In this document: positions 27,256 through 35,552 of the stretch, piece after piece
How the letters are laid out: the number at the start of each line of letters is the position of its first letter
Numbering within the stretch: the stretch's first letter is position 1
Origin: Streptosporangium brasiliense
GTDB taxonomy: Bacteria; Actinomycetota; Actinomycetes; Streptosporangiales; Streptosporangiaceae
Length of the DNA stretch: 64,000 bases
NCBI RefSeq assembly: GCF_030811595.1
Contig: NZ_JAUSRB010000002.1
Location: forward strand, 6,200,001-6,264,000
Direction of reading: 5' to 3'
Made by a program: the position numbers and the translations under genes
Notes under the pieces: model-generated
Told to the model about the DNA's origin: nothing
What the model saw: only the letters and a program-made list of their open reading frames with translations
Database searches by the model: none

Positions 27256-27736
27256 CGGCCAAGGTGCTCACCTCGCTCGACCACTATTTAGGCACCGCCT
27301 ATGATCGACCGGCGGCGGCCGAGGCGATGCTGTCGGGCATGACCGTGCTCAAGGGGCTGGCCGCGCGGGCGGGGGCCGCGTCTGGCGGGTGGCCTACCAT
27401 CCGTACCCGCCCAACCTGCTGCGCCCCGAGTTCTCCGCCGACGACTTCCCGAGAGTGACCTACGGCAACATCGGCGTCCTGGTGGGGCGGCTGCGGCAGC
27501 AGTTCCCCGGCACCCCGTCGGCGTGGGAGGTGCAGCTGACTGAGAGCGGCGTCAACTCCCTGTCGCCGTCGAGCGAGTCGGCCCAGGCCGCCAGGCTGTG
27601 CGACTCCTTCCGCAACGTGCTCGGCGCGCCCGGCATCGACAGCTACAGGGGCCCGGCCCCGGTGTCTTTGATCACCGCGCCGGGACCGGCCGGGGCGGCG
27701 GGGTGCGGGACGCCGGGGGAGCCGGTCGCGGAGTAG
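27256..27736 (+). pseudogene. Second DUF5722 glycosidase-like fragment
   Basis: Plus-strand remnant with [15 protein letters not shown], then in a second frame [53 protein letters not shown] and [13 protein letters not shown]. These match a DUF5722 paralogue, related to but different from the gene at 24881-26597. A frameshift lies near 27385; the family resemblance stops at about 27643 and the frame ends in unrelated sequence. The 5' end is cut at about 27256, where the minus-strand binding-protein remnant also ends. Confidence 0.7.
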
Positions 27737-27748
27737 GGTTCACCTCCC

Positions 27749-28618
27749 ATGGACGTCACCGAAACCCGACAGAGCCTGCTGGGCAGGCTGCTCCCGGACG
27801 ACGATCTGCCGGATCTCCCCGTTCACCGGGGGCAGTTCCACGACGTGGTGATCGGCGCGGAGCGGGTCGTCTGCTTCGCCCGGACCGGGGCGGCCGGTGG
27901 CCGGCTGCCTCAGCGGGCCGCCGTGCTGCGGACCCTCTCCGGCCTCGACCTCGGTGTCCGCACCCCCGAACCGCTGGCCGTCGGAGACTCCCGGGACGGC
28001 GCCGGCGTGCCGTACCTGTTGCTCGGCCGGATCCCCGGCGCGCCGCTGGCTCCGGCGGAGCTCCGCTCCGGCGAGGTCGCCGGCGCGGTGGCCGCCCAGT
28101 ACGCCGCCCTGTTCACCAGGCTCGCGGCGGCGGGCTCGGAGCCGGCGGTGCGCGAGGCCCTGCCGCGTGTGCCGCGGGACAGGTGGCGGGCGTTCGCCGG
28201 GGAGGTGCGGGCGGAGCTGTTCACGTTCATGTCCGCCGCCGGCCGTGAGCGGGCCGAGCGGGAGCTCGCGGCCCTGCGCGACCTTCCCCACCTCACCTCC
28301 GCCGTGGTGCATGGCGACCTCGGCGGCGAGAACGTGCTGTGGGAGAGGCGGGACGGGCTGCCCCGGTTGAGCGGTGTGGTCGACTGGGACGACGTCTGCC
28401 TGGGGGATCAGGCCGAGGACCTCGCGGCCGTCGGGGCCAGTTACGGCACGGCGTTGCTGGAGGAGGTGCTCTCGCGCATCGGAGCGCGGCCCGGCCTGAC
28501 CGCGCGGATCTCGGCGATCCGCGGCACATTCGCGCTCCAGCAGGCCCTCTACGCGGCGCGGGACGGTGACCGGGAGGAGATGGACGACGGCCTGAGCGGC
28601 TACCGCGTAGCACGCTGA
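27749..28618 (+). CDS. Aminoglycoside phosphotransferase-family protein
   Basis: 289 residues with the APH/choline-kinase fold. The catalytic loop is VVHGDLGGENVLW (HGDxxxxN), followed by the metal-binding VVDWDDVCLGDQAEDLA. The N-lobe is short and the usual ATP lysine is not obvious, so the substrate, or even kinase activity, is uncertain; many such proteins phosphorylate small metabolites rather than aminoglycosides. No partner gene lies close by. The stop codon falls within a 23-bp tandem duplication (28592-28637), suggesting a recent change at the 3' end. Confidence 0.85.
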   Translation: MDVTETRQSLLGRLLPDDDLPDLPVHRGQFHDVVIGAERVVCFARTGAAGGRLPQRAAVLRTLSGLDLGVRTPEPLAVGDSRDGAGVPYLLLGRIPGAPLAPAELRSGEVAGAVAAQYAALFTRLAAAGSEPAVREALPRVPRDRWRAFAGEVRAELFTFMSAAGRERAERELAALRDLPHLTSAVVHGDLGGENVLWERRDGLPRLSGVVDWDDVCLGDQAEDLAAVGASYGTALLEEVLSRIGARPGLTARISAIRGTFALQQALYAARDGDREEMDDGLSGYRVAR

Positions 28619-28637
28619 GCGGCTACCGCGCAGCACG
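28592..28637. repeat. 23-bp tandem duplication across the stop codon of the APH-like gene
   Basis: Two adjacent copies of CTGAGCGGCTACCGCG followed by YAGCACG (28592-28614 and 28615-28637) differ at one base. The first copy encodes the last residues (LSGYRVAR) and the start of the second supplies the TGA. Confidence 0.8.
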
Positions 28638-28748
28638 CTCAGTGGTCCACCGGCAGCCGCCCACGGCTCTCCCCTGACCGACACCGCGTCCCCGCCCTGT
28701 CCGTGCCGCCCGAACTGTCGCAGCCACCGGTTAGTGTCCTGAAGTGAG

Positions 28749-30980
28749 ATGCCGCACATGATCCCGGGGAGCCATGCGGTGACCGTGCTCGCGAAGCCCT
28801 ACCCGACGGACGTGGACGCCTCCGTCGAGCAGCTGATATACGTCCGTGACGACGAATACACGGTCGCGCGGATGAGCGCCGAGAGCCTGGCCGGGTTCGT
28901 CGCCTCGGGCCGGGCGCTGGCCGGGGTGCAGCCGGGGGAGACCCTGCGGCTGGCCGGGGAGTGGGAGGAGCACCCGCGCCACGGCAGCCGCCTGGTGGTC
29001 AAGCAGTGCGAGCGGGTGGTCCCCTCCACCGTGCGCGCCATCACGCTCTACCTCGGATCGGGCCTGATCCGCGGGATCGGGCCGCGGCTCGCCCACGCCG
29101 TCGTCAGCCACTTCGGCGAGGAGACGCTCACGGTCATCGACACCGAGCCGGAGCGCCTCACGGAAGTCGTCAACATCGGCGCCGCGCGGCAGGCGCAGAT
29201 CGTCCAGGCGTGGGCGGAGCAGAAGGCGGTCGCCGCGCTGATGGTCGCCCTGCAGGGCTTCGGGACCAGCCCGCTGCTCGCGGCCAAGATCTACCAGGTT
29301 TACGGCAACGACTCGTGCGACATCCTCACCCGCGACCCCTACCGGCTGATCGGCCAGGTCAGGGGGATCGCCTTCCACACCGCCGACCGGATCGCACTGC
29401 GGTCGGGGGTGCCGGAGCACAGCCCGCAGCGGATCAAGGCGGCGGTCCTGGACCGGCTGGAGGTGGCGGCCGCCCGCGACGGGCACTGCTTCCTGCCGCT
29501 GCCCGCCCTCCTCGCCGCGGTGGCCGATCTGGTCGGCCAGAAGGAAGGGCCGATCCGCCGGGCGGTCGACGCGCTGGTCGCCGAGCACCGGGTGGTCGTC
29601 GAGGCGTCGCCGGCCGGCCCCGGCCAGGTGGCGTACGCCAAGGAGCAGCACAGCCGCGAGGTCGCGCTGGCGGCGCAGCTGACCAGGCTCCTGCGGGCCC
29701 GTTCGACGCTGCCGCTGCGCGCGTTCGCCGACGACGAGGGGCTGGCGGAGGACCAGCGGGTGGCCGTGAACCTGGCGCTGACCAGCACCGTGTCCGTCCT
29801 GACCGGCGGTCCCGGCTGCGGCAAGAGCCACACGGTGAAGGTGATCGCGGCGACCGTGCGGGCGATGGGCGGCACAGTGACCCTGACCGCGCCGACGGGC
29901 AAGGCGGCCAAGCGCCTGTCGGAGCTCACCGGCCTGCCCGCGATGACCGTGCACCGGATGCTCGCCCAGCAGCCGGAGCGGGAGGAGGGCACGCTGTTCC
30001 AGCAGTCTCCCGCGCAGGCGGATCTGATCGTCGTCGACGAGGCGTCGATGCTGGATCTGCAGCTGGCCACCCGGCTGACGGCCGCGATCCCGGCGGGCAG
30101 CCACCTGCTGCTGGTCGGCGACAGCGACCAGCTCCCCAGCATCGGGCCCGGCAGCGTGCTGGCCGATCTGCTGCGCGTGGCGGAGATCCCGCGCATCCGG
30201 CTGACCCAGGTCTTCCGGCAGGCGCAGGACAGCGGGATCGTCCAGGCCGCCCACCGGATCCGGGCGGGTGAGCTGCCCGCGCTGCCCGGCCGGGGCGGCT
30301 TCTGGTTCGAGGAGCTCGACGACCCGGAGCAGGTGGCCGCGCGGGTGGTCCATCTGGCGACGGAGGCGATCCCCCGCAAGCAGAACATCGGCAGGGACCA
30401 GATCCAGGTGCTGTGCCCGATGCGCAAGGGCGCGACGGGCGCCACGGAGCTCGGCCGCAGGCTGCAGGAGCGGCTGAACCCGGCGCGCGAGGGCACGGCC
30501 GAGCACTGGTCGGGCCCGTCGGTCTTCAGGGTGGGCGACCGCGTCATGCCGATCCGCAACAACTACGACAAAGGCGTGTTCAACGGGGAGAGCGCCACCG
30601 TCACGGCGGTGAACCCGCAGGAGCGGCTGGTGGAGATCCGCACCGACGACGGGGAGAGGGTGGAATACACCTTCGGCGAGCTGGACGAGCTGACCCACGC
30701 CTACGCGATCAGCGTGCACCGCTCCCAGGGCAGCGAATACCCGTTCGTGGTGGCGCCGATCGTGGCCGAGGCCGGAGGCGTGATGCTGCAGCGCAAATTG
30801 CTGTACACCCTGGTCACCAGGGCGGAGTCGTGGGTGGTGCTCGTCGGCCAGCGCGAGGCGCTGGAGCTGGCCGTGCACCGGCTCGGCCGGCGCAGGAACA
30901 CCGGCCTGGCCCTCCGGCTCGCCCTCGGCTGCGCGGGCCCGAGCGTGCCCGGAGGAGCCGGACCAGGACAGGACGGGTGA
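28749..30980 (+). CDS. recD2: RecD2-type ATP-dependent DNA helicase
   Basis: 743 residues with the layout of RecD2/YrrC helicases that act without RecBC. An N-terminal OB-like domain and helix-hairpin-helix region (GIGPRLAHAVVSHFG, VNIGAARQAQIVQAW) precede the superfamily 1B core: Walker A TGGPGCGKSHTVK, APTGKAAKRLSELTG (motif Ia), VDEASMLDLQL (motif II), GDSDQLPSIGPGS (motif III), QVFRQA (motif IV) and a C-terminal AISVHRSQGSEYPFV motif. It should unwind DNA 5' to 3'. ATG at 28749; no strong ribosome binding site, and an ATG three codons later is an alternative. It appears monocistronic. Confidence 0.93.
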   Translation: MPHMIPGSHAVTVLAKPYPTDVDASVEQLIYVRDDEYTVARMSAESLAGFVASGRALAGVQPGETLRLAGEWEEHPRHGSRLVVKQCERVVPSTVRAITLYLGSGLIRGIGPRLAHAVVSHFGEETLTVIDTEPERLTEVVNIGAARQAQIVQAWAEQKAVAALMVALQGFGTSPLLAAKIYQVYGNDSCDILTRDPYRLIGQVRGIAFHTADRIALRSGVPEHSPQRIKAAVLDRLEVAAARDGHCFLPLPALLAAVADLVGQKEGPIRRAVDALVAEHRVVVEASPAGPGQVAYAKEQHSREVALAAQLTRLLRARSTLPLRAFADDEGLAEDQRVAVNLALTSTVSVLTGGPGCGKSHTVKVIAATVRAMGGTVTLTAPTGKAAKRLSELTGLPAMTVHRMLAQQPEREEGTLFQQSPAQADLIVVDEASMLDLQLATRLTAAIPAGSHLLLVGDSDQLPSIGPGSVLADLLRVAEIPRIRLTQVFRQAQDSGIVQAAHRIRAGELPALPGRGGFWFEELDDPEQVAARVVHLATEAIPRKQNIGRDQIQVLCPMRKGATGATELGRRLQERLNPAREGTAEHWSGPSVFRVGDRVMPIRNNYDKGVFNGESATVTAVNPQERLVEIRTDDGERVEYTFGELDELTHAYAISVHRSQGSEYPFVVAPIVAEAGGVMLQRKLLYTLVTRAESWVVLVGQREALELAVHRLGRRRNTGLALRLALGCAGPSVPGGAGPGQDG

Positions 30981-31037
30981 GCCGGGCCGGGACAGGGCGG
31001 GTGAGCCGGGGCGCCCGCCGGCCTGCCCGGGCCGGCG

Positions 31038-31943
31038 TCACCTCCGGCGTGGGCTCCTTCTCCGGGGACGGGAGGAGGTGGGCGCGGCCGGCGTGTCCGA
31101 GGACTGCCAGTGCGCCGGGCGGGTGAGCGTAGGCGGCAGCGCTGTGGCGGCGTCGCCCTTGGCCGCGTTGAGCTGGGACTGGGTCAGGAAGATGCTCTCG
31201 GTGAGGTCGGCGCCCCTGAGGTCGGCGCCCCGGAGATCGGCCCCGATGAGGTCGGCCACCCTGAGGTCGGCACCCCTGAGATCGGCCCCGATGAGGTAGG
31301 CGCCTCTCAGGTTGGCGCCTCTGAGGTCGGCGCCCCTGAGGTTGGCCCCGATGAGGTCGGCGCCTCTGCGGTCCTTCTTCTGGCGGCCGGCTCCGGCCCG
31401 TACGAGCTCACTCGTACGCAGCAGCAGGGCGCTGACCTCCTGCCGGTGCGCTGCCACGTCCAGCTCCATGAGGGAGTCGGGGCTGTCGCGGGTGAGACGC
31501 TCGGTCGTGTCGAGCGCGAGGCGGATCTCCTCGTGGAGCGGGAGGGCCGGCCGCAACGTCAGCGCCTCGGTCAGATACCAGAGCAGCTCATGGAGCTGCC
31601 GCATGATCGGGAACACCTCGAACATCTGCCGTGCGGTCTGCGGGGCCCGGCGCCAGTCCTGTCCGCCGAAGGTGAGCTGGGTGACCTTCTGTCCCGCGCC
31701 GAAGCAGTCGTAAACGGTGCAGCCCGGGAAGCCCTGCTGCCGGAGGCGTGAGTGAATGCCGCAGCGGAAGTCCGGCTGCAGGTTGGCGCACGGCTGCCCG
31801 GCCGCTTTGTCGACCGCGAAGTCCGCCGAGGCCGAGAAGGGCAGCGCGACACAGCACAGCCCCGAGCAGCTCGCGCAGTCGGCTCGCAGGCTGAGCAGGT
31901 CGGCGCCGGGGACGGGGCGCGCGGGTTCGTGCGTCTCGGACAA
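31038..31943 (-). CDS. Pentapeptide-repeat protein with N-terminal cysteine cluster
   Basis: 301 residues. The N-terminal 80 residues carry a CASCSGLCC motif plus later Cys ([21 protein letters not shown]) like YkgJ-type metal-chelating domains. A helical middle (about 100-190) is followed by about twelve A(D/N)LxG pentapeptide units (about 195-255), which should form a short right-handed beta-helix. A basic tail ([12 protein letters not shown]) ends the protein. Some pentapeptide proteins mimic DNA and protect gyrase; this combination with a cysteine cluster has no function known to me. The start codon appears to be TTG, with AGGAG about 11 nt upstream. Confidence 0.85.
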   Translation of the reverse strand: MSETHEPARPVPGADLLSLRADCASCSGLCCVALPFSASADFAVDKAAGQPCANLQPDFRCGIHSRLRQQGFPGCTVYDCFGAGQKVTQLTFGGQDWRRAPQTARQMFEVFPIMRQLHELLWYLTEALTLRPALPLHEEIRLALDTTERLTRDSPDSLMELDVAAHRQEVSALLLRTSELVRAGAGRQKKDRRGADLIGANLRGADLRGANLRGAYLIGADLRGADLRVADLIGADLRGADLRGADLTESIFLTQSQLNAAKGDAATALPPTLTRPAHWQSSDTPAAPTSSRPRRRSPRRR

Positions 31944-32258
31944 CGTGCGTGGTCTCCTCTTACGTCATGGACGGCGTTTCTCAGCTCCGAGGTTACGGCC
32001 CTTCGGCGCTCCGAGGTTACGGCGGCCGGATGCGGAGGCCCCGGCCGCGGGCCGCACGGCGGCCGGACGGGACGGCGGCCTCGCGCGCTACGACCACTCC
32101 GCCGTGTCCGCGTCCCGCCGGCCGTGGCGTGCCCGCGGGCGGGGCTCGGCGTGGGCCGTACGGCCACTTACTTGCACACGCGCTTTATTTCAAAACGTGG
32201 GTAGACTGGGCGGCGATGACGGCCCGCCTGGAGGGGGAGGGCGCGAGAGGAGGCGGCC
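31944..32258. other. Divergent intergenic region with a 16-bp direct repeat
   Basis: 315 bp between the pentapeptide gene and the MarR gene. The 16-mer GCTCCGAGGTTACGGC occurs at 31984-31999 and 32008-32023, 24 bp apart, a spacing that could place two protein dimers. A locally AT-rich patch (about 32165-32205) probably holds the MarR promoter. I see no gene in it. Confidence 0.5.
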
Positions 32259-32723
32259 ATGGGGATCGGCGACGGCGCGGTGCAGATCCGCGCGCAGGGC
32301 TGGCGGACGCTCGCCGCGCTGCACGGGCTGATCGACGCCGCGCTGGAGAGGGCGCTGCAGGCCGGCCACGACCTGTCGGTGGTCGAATACACGGTCCTGG
32401 ACGCGCTGTCGCGCCAGGACGGCTGGCACATGCGCATGCAGCAGCTGGCCCGCGCCGCGGCGCTGTCGGGCAGCGCCACCACCCGGCTGGTCAGCCGGCT
32501 CGAAGACCGGGGACTGCTGACCCGGGTCCTGTGCCAGGACGACCGGCGCGGCATCTACACCGAGCTCACCGAGCAGGGGTGGGCGCTGCTGAACAGGGCC
32601 CGCCCGACCCACGACGACGTCCTGGCCAAGGCTCTGGCCGAGGCGGAGCAGACCCCGGAGCTCGCGCCGCTGGTCGAGGCCCTGCACGGCCTGCCGATCG
32701 ACTCCGGGGCGCCGGCCGTCTGA
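32259..32723 (+). CDS. MarR family transcriptional regulator
   Basis: 154 residues with a winged helix: MQQLARAAALSGSATTRLV for the recognition helix region, then SRLEDRGLLTRVLCQDDRRG forming the wing, as in MarR. It lacks a fused enzyme or cysteine switch. The ATG is preceded by GAGAGGAGG. No co-directional target gene follows, so targets may lie at the 16-bp repeats upstream or elsewhere in the genome. Confidence 0.9.
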   Translation: MGIGDGAVQIRAQGWRTLAALHGLIDAALERALQAGHDLSVVEYTVLDALSRQDGWHMRMQQLARAAALSGSATTRLVSRLEDRGLLTRVLCQDDRRGIYTELTEQGWALLNRARPTHDDVLAKALAEAEQTPELAPLVEALHGLPIDSGAPAV

Positions 32724-32894
32724 ACGAGGGAGATCTCGGCCGGCGCGTGGCACCGCGACCGTCGGGGAGGACTCGACCCGCGTGCCCGGTGGCCGCTGTG
32801 GTGATCAACCCGTCTGCCGGGGGCCTCGTCCGTGTCATGAGGGGGACGCCGGACTCTCGATCGTCCTGTGACCGGGCAGACCGCCTCGGGACGG

Positions 32895-32956
32895 AAACAT
32901 CCCGGGACGGAGAACATCCGTGAACCGAAAACATCCCGGGACGGAGAATATCCGTG
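32895..32956. repeat. Two 28-bp direct repeats
   Basis: The unit beginning AAACATCCCGGGACGGAGAA occurs at 32895-32922 and 32929-32956 (one mismatch, 34-bp period), with a partial third copy just before. It lies downstream of both the MarR gene and the small secreted protein gene, next to the terminator, which reuses the CCCGGGACGGA core. Confidence 0.75.
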
Positions 32957-32961
32957 GAAAA

Positions 32962-33001
32962 ATCCGTCCCGGGCCGGCATCAACGCCGGCCCGGGACGGA
33001 T
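32962..33001 (-). terminator. Hairpin terminator of the small secreted protein gene
   Basis: Perfect 17-bp stem (32962-32978 with 32985-33001) and a 6-nt loop, beginning 14 nt past the stop of the minus-strand gene at 33015. Confidence 0.8.
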
Positions 33002-33014
33002 CTCCTAATCAATT

Positions 33015-33272
33015 CTAATAGAAGAGGTGAAGAGCAACGCGAGAGCCGACGCGCTCACACTTGAAATCCTGGACGATGCCGCCACTGGTGATGGCTTTGA
33101 AGCCGGCCCTGACGCACTGGTCGTTGTAGTCATAGTAACCGGCGAGGTGCCATGAGGCGGTGGCCTGCGCGGAGGGACTTGCCGCGGAGGCGGCCGTGGC
33201 GGAGGTGGCGACGGTGCTGAAGGCAAGCCCACCGGCCATCAACGCCACTGCGGCCAGACGACGAGTTCTCAT
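33015..33272 (-). CDS. Small secreted protein, two cysteines
   Basis: 85 residues from the ATG at 33272 (MRTRRLAAVAL), chosen because a Sec signal peptide starts there and AGGA lies just upstream; an in-frame upstream start (33350) would add a basic stretch before it. After the signal peptide (cleavage around ATAASAA) the mature part is about 50 residues with WHLAGYYDYNDQCVRAG and FKCERVGSRVALHLF. The two Cys could form a disulfide. No recognised family; comparable small exported proteins are common in actinomycetes. It has its own terminator. Confidence 0.75.
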   Translation of the reverse strand: MRTRRLAAVALMAGGLAFSTVATSATAASAASPSAQATASWHLAGYYDYNDQCVRAGFKAITSGGIVQDFKCERVGSRVALHLFY

Positions 33273-33531
33273 TCTTTTCCTGTCCTTCGTCGAAGTTGAA
33301 GAACGCGCCCACGAACGACGATTCCGGCGGTAATCGCGCCTTGGGCACATGATTTCCTGCCGTCAGAATGCGCCGCCGTACTTGGAAACCACTTGCGGAC
33401 CACTGGGAAATACGGCCGAGGACGGCAGGCGATATCGCGGACGGACGGCGATTATCCGCGCGTCGCGCGGCCGGGCCCACCAGATGCCTCCGAGCGGCGC
33501 GGGGATCGCCGTCCCCGCCCGTACGCCTTTC

Positions 33532-34206
33532 TCACGCGTCATCCGCTGTCGCCGGACGGATGAGACCGCTCTCGTAGGCGAAGACCACGACCTGTGCGCG
33601 GTCCCGCAGCCCCAGCTTCAGCAGGACCCGGCTGAGGTGCGTCTTCACGGTGGCCTCGGCCAGGTGTATCGCCGCGGCGACCTCCGCGTTGGACAGCCCG
33701 CGCGCCACCTGGACCAGCACCTCGCGCTCGCGAGAGGTGAGCGCCGCCAGCCGCTCGTCGCGCTCGGGAACGCCGGGCATGAGCTGGGGGGCGAACTTCT
33801 CCAGCAGGCGGCGGGTGACCCGCGGGGAGACCGCGGCGTCGCCTGCCGCCACGCTGCGGATCGCGGCCAGCAGCTCCTCGGGCCGGGTGTTCTTCGGCAA
33901 GAAGCCCGAGGCCCCGGCCTTCAGCCCGGCGAAGGCGTATTCGTCCAGGTCGAAGGTGGTCAGGATGAGCACGCGCGAGCGCGGGGAGTCCCTGACGATC
34001 CGGCGGGTGGCCTCGATCCCGTCGACGCCGGGCATGCGTACATCCATCAGCACGACGTCGGGACGTAGCAGCCGGGCCATCCGGGCGGCCTCGTCGCCGT
34101 CGCCCGCCTCGCCGGCCACCTCCAGGCCCGGCTCGGCCTCGAACACCATGCGGAACGCCATGCGCAGCAACGACTCGTCGTCGGCGATCAGCAGCCGGAT
34201 CGTCAT
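33532..34206 (-). CDS. NarL/LuxR-type response regulator
   Basis: 224 residues. The receiver domain (about 1-120) has the acidic pair DDE near the start, the phospho-acceptor Asp in VVLMDVRMPG and the conserved Lys in FLPKNT. The C-terminal LuxR helix-turn-helix reads LTSREREVLVQVARGLSNAE then VKTHLSRVLLKLGLRDR. The start overlaps the stop of the upstream histidine kinase by 4 bp, so the pair is cotranscribed and probably cognate. Target genes are unknown; the divergent secreted hydrolase is a candidate. Confidence 0.95.
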   Translation of the reverse strand: MTIRLLIADDESLLRMAFRMVFEAEPGLEVAGEAGDGDEAARMARLLRPDVVLMDVRMPGVDGIEATRRIVRDSPRSRVLILTTFDLDEYAFAGLKAGASGFLPKNTRPEELLAAIRSVAAGDAAVSPRVTRRLLEKFAPQLMPGVPERDERLAALTSREREVLVQVARGLSNAEVAAAIHLAEATVKTHLSRVLLKLGLRDRAQVVVFAYESGLIRPATADDA

Positions 34207-35378
34207 GCCGTGCCCTTCTCCATCATGTCGTCGCCGATGTCGAGGCTGGCCGCCACCCGCCAGCCGCCGCCGGACAGCGGACCGGCATGGAGGCTGCCGC
34301 CGTAGGCGGCGACGCGCTCGCGCATGCCGACCAGGCCCCGCCCGTGGGCGTCTCCTGGCGCGGGCCCCGGGCGGCCGTCGTCAATGACCTCCACGGCGGC
34401 GCACCGCGGCGTCAGGCGGACCCGGACCTCGGCCGTCGCCCCGGGGGCGTGCCGGAGCGCGTTCGTCAGGGCCTCCTGGACCAGCCGGTAGACGGTGAGC
34501 TGGGCGACGGCGGGGACCGCCTCCGGGTCACCGGTCACCTCCAGGCGGGTCGGCAGCCCGACCGCGCGCATCCTGTCGGTAAGCGGGCCGAGCTGGGCGA
34601 TCCCGGGGGCCGGACGCAGTCGCGCGCCGGCCTGCCGGCAGGACTCGCCGTCCTCCCCGGCGCCGAGGGAGCGTCGCATGTCGTCCAGGGCCTGCCGTCC
34701 GGTGGCCGCGATCTGTTCCATGGCGGCGGCCGCCCGCTCCGGCGCGCGGTGCCGTACGTACGCCGCGCTGTCGGCCAGCGCCACCATGACCGACAGGTTG
34801 TGGGTGACGATGTCGTGCATGTCGCGGGTCATCCGGGCGCGCTCCTCGGCGACGGCGAGCCGTGCCCGCTGCTCGCGGTCGTGCTCCAGCGAGGTGACGT
34901 ACGCCCGCCGGGCACGCGTCCACAGGCCCGTGGTGAGGGCGGCGGCGGTCATCGCGGTCAGCGCGGCCGCCGTGAACGGCGACTGGCCGGGCGGTGCCCA
35001 TCGCGCCGCGGCCAGCAGTGCTCCGGCCTCCAGCGTGAGCCCGGCCACCAGCGTCTGCCGCCAGGCGCAGCGCGTGGCGACGGTGTAGAGAGCGACCAGC
35101 AGCGCGGCGTCGGCGGGGAGCTGCACGTCGGCGACCCACTGGACCGCGGCCGCCGCCGCGATCGCGCAGAACACCGTCAGCGGCGCGCGCCGCCGCCACA
35201 CCAGGGGCACCACCAGGGCCGCCTGGAGCAGCAGCGGCCCCGGCTCGCCGCGTGCCGGCACCTGGCCGGGGCCGAGCGTGGCAAGGAAGATCACGGCCGC
35301 CAGCAGCGCGTCGGCGGGTATGGACGACCATCGAGTGAGCGCTGCGAGACAGGCCACTGGACGGTCGCCTCGTTTCAT
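34203..35378 (-). CDS. Membrane sensor histidine kinase, NarL-system type
   Basis: About 391 residues from ATG 35378; an in-frame start at 35435 would add 19. Several N-terminal hydrophobic segments form the membrane sensor. The HisKA_3 dimerisation/phosphoacceptor helix is ERARMTRDMHDIVTHNLSVM with His in MHD, and the ATPase has NALRHAPG (N box), IDDGRPGPA and GRGLVGMRERVAAYGG. It should phosphorylate the overlapping response regulator. No extracellular sensory domain is evident, so the signal may be sensed in the membrane. Confidence 0.93.
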   Translation of the reverse strand: MKRGDRPVACLAALTRWSSIPADALLAAVIFLATLGPGQVPARGEPGPLLLQAALVVPLVWRRRAPLTVFCAIAAAAAVQWVADVQLPADAALLVALYTVATRCAWRQTLVAGLTLEAGALLAAARWAPPGQSPFTAAALTAMTAAALTTGLWTRARRAYVTSLEHDREQRARLAVAEERARMTRDMHDIVTHNLSVMVALADSAAYVRHRAPERAAAAMEQIAATGRQALDDMRRSLGAGEDGESCRQAGARLRPAPGIAQLGPLTDRMRAVGLPTRLEVTGDPEAVPAVAQLTVYRLVQEALTNALRHAPGATAEVRVRLTPRCAAVEVIDDGRPGPAPGDAHGRGLVGMRERVAAYGGSLHAGPLSGGGWRVAASLDIGDDMMEKGTA

Positions 35379-35552
35379 GCCGCTCACCCTAGTTGCCCTG
35401 CGGATTCGCTCCCCATCCTCCTTCAGGATGAACATCCGGGCATGTCAGCCGGGAGTCGTAGGCGTGGATCAGCCGTACGCCGCTGGCCCGGGGCCGGGTC
35501 CCGCTGCCAGCCTCGTCGGGCACCGGAATCCGCAGCTCGCAAGGAGCCTCAC

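Noticed and set aside
27749-28618. Confident aminoglycoside resistance gene
   Set aside because: The APH fold is clear but the substrate cannot be inferred, and the N-lobe lacks an obvious ATP lysine motif.
28731-30878. Long minus-strand open frame opposite the RecD2-type gene
   Set aside because: Low-complexity His/Gln/Arg/Pro composition and no motif; the plus strand encodes all the helicase motifs.
31190-31370. Short tandem repeats in DNA suggestive of a CRISPR-like or VNTR array
   Set aside because: The 15-bp periodicity is the coding pattern of the pentapeptide repeats (A(D/N)LxG) in the minus-strand gene; there are no spacers.
34287-35540. Plus-strand open frame joined to the front of the secreted hydrolase
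   Set aside because: This part is antisense to the histidine kinase. The hydrolase proper begins at 35553 with AAGGAG and a signal peptide.
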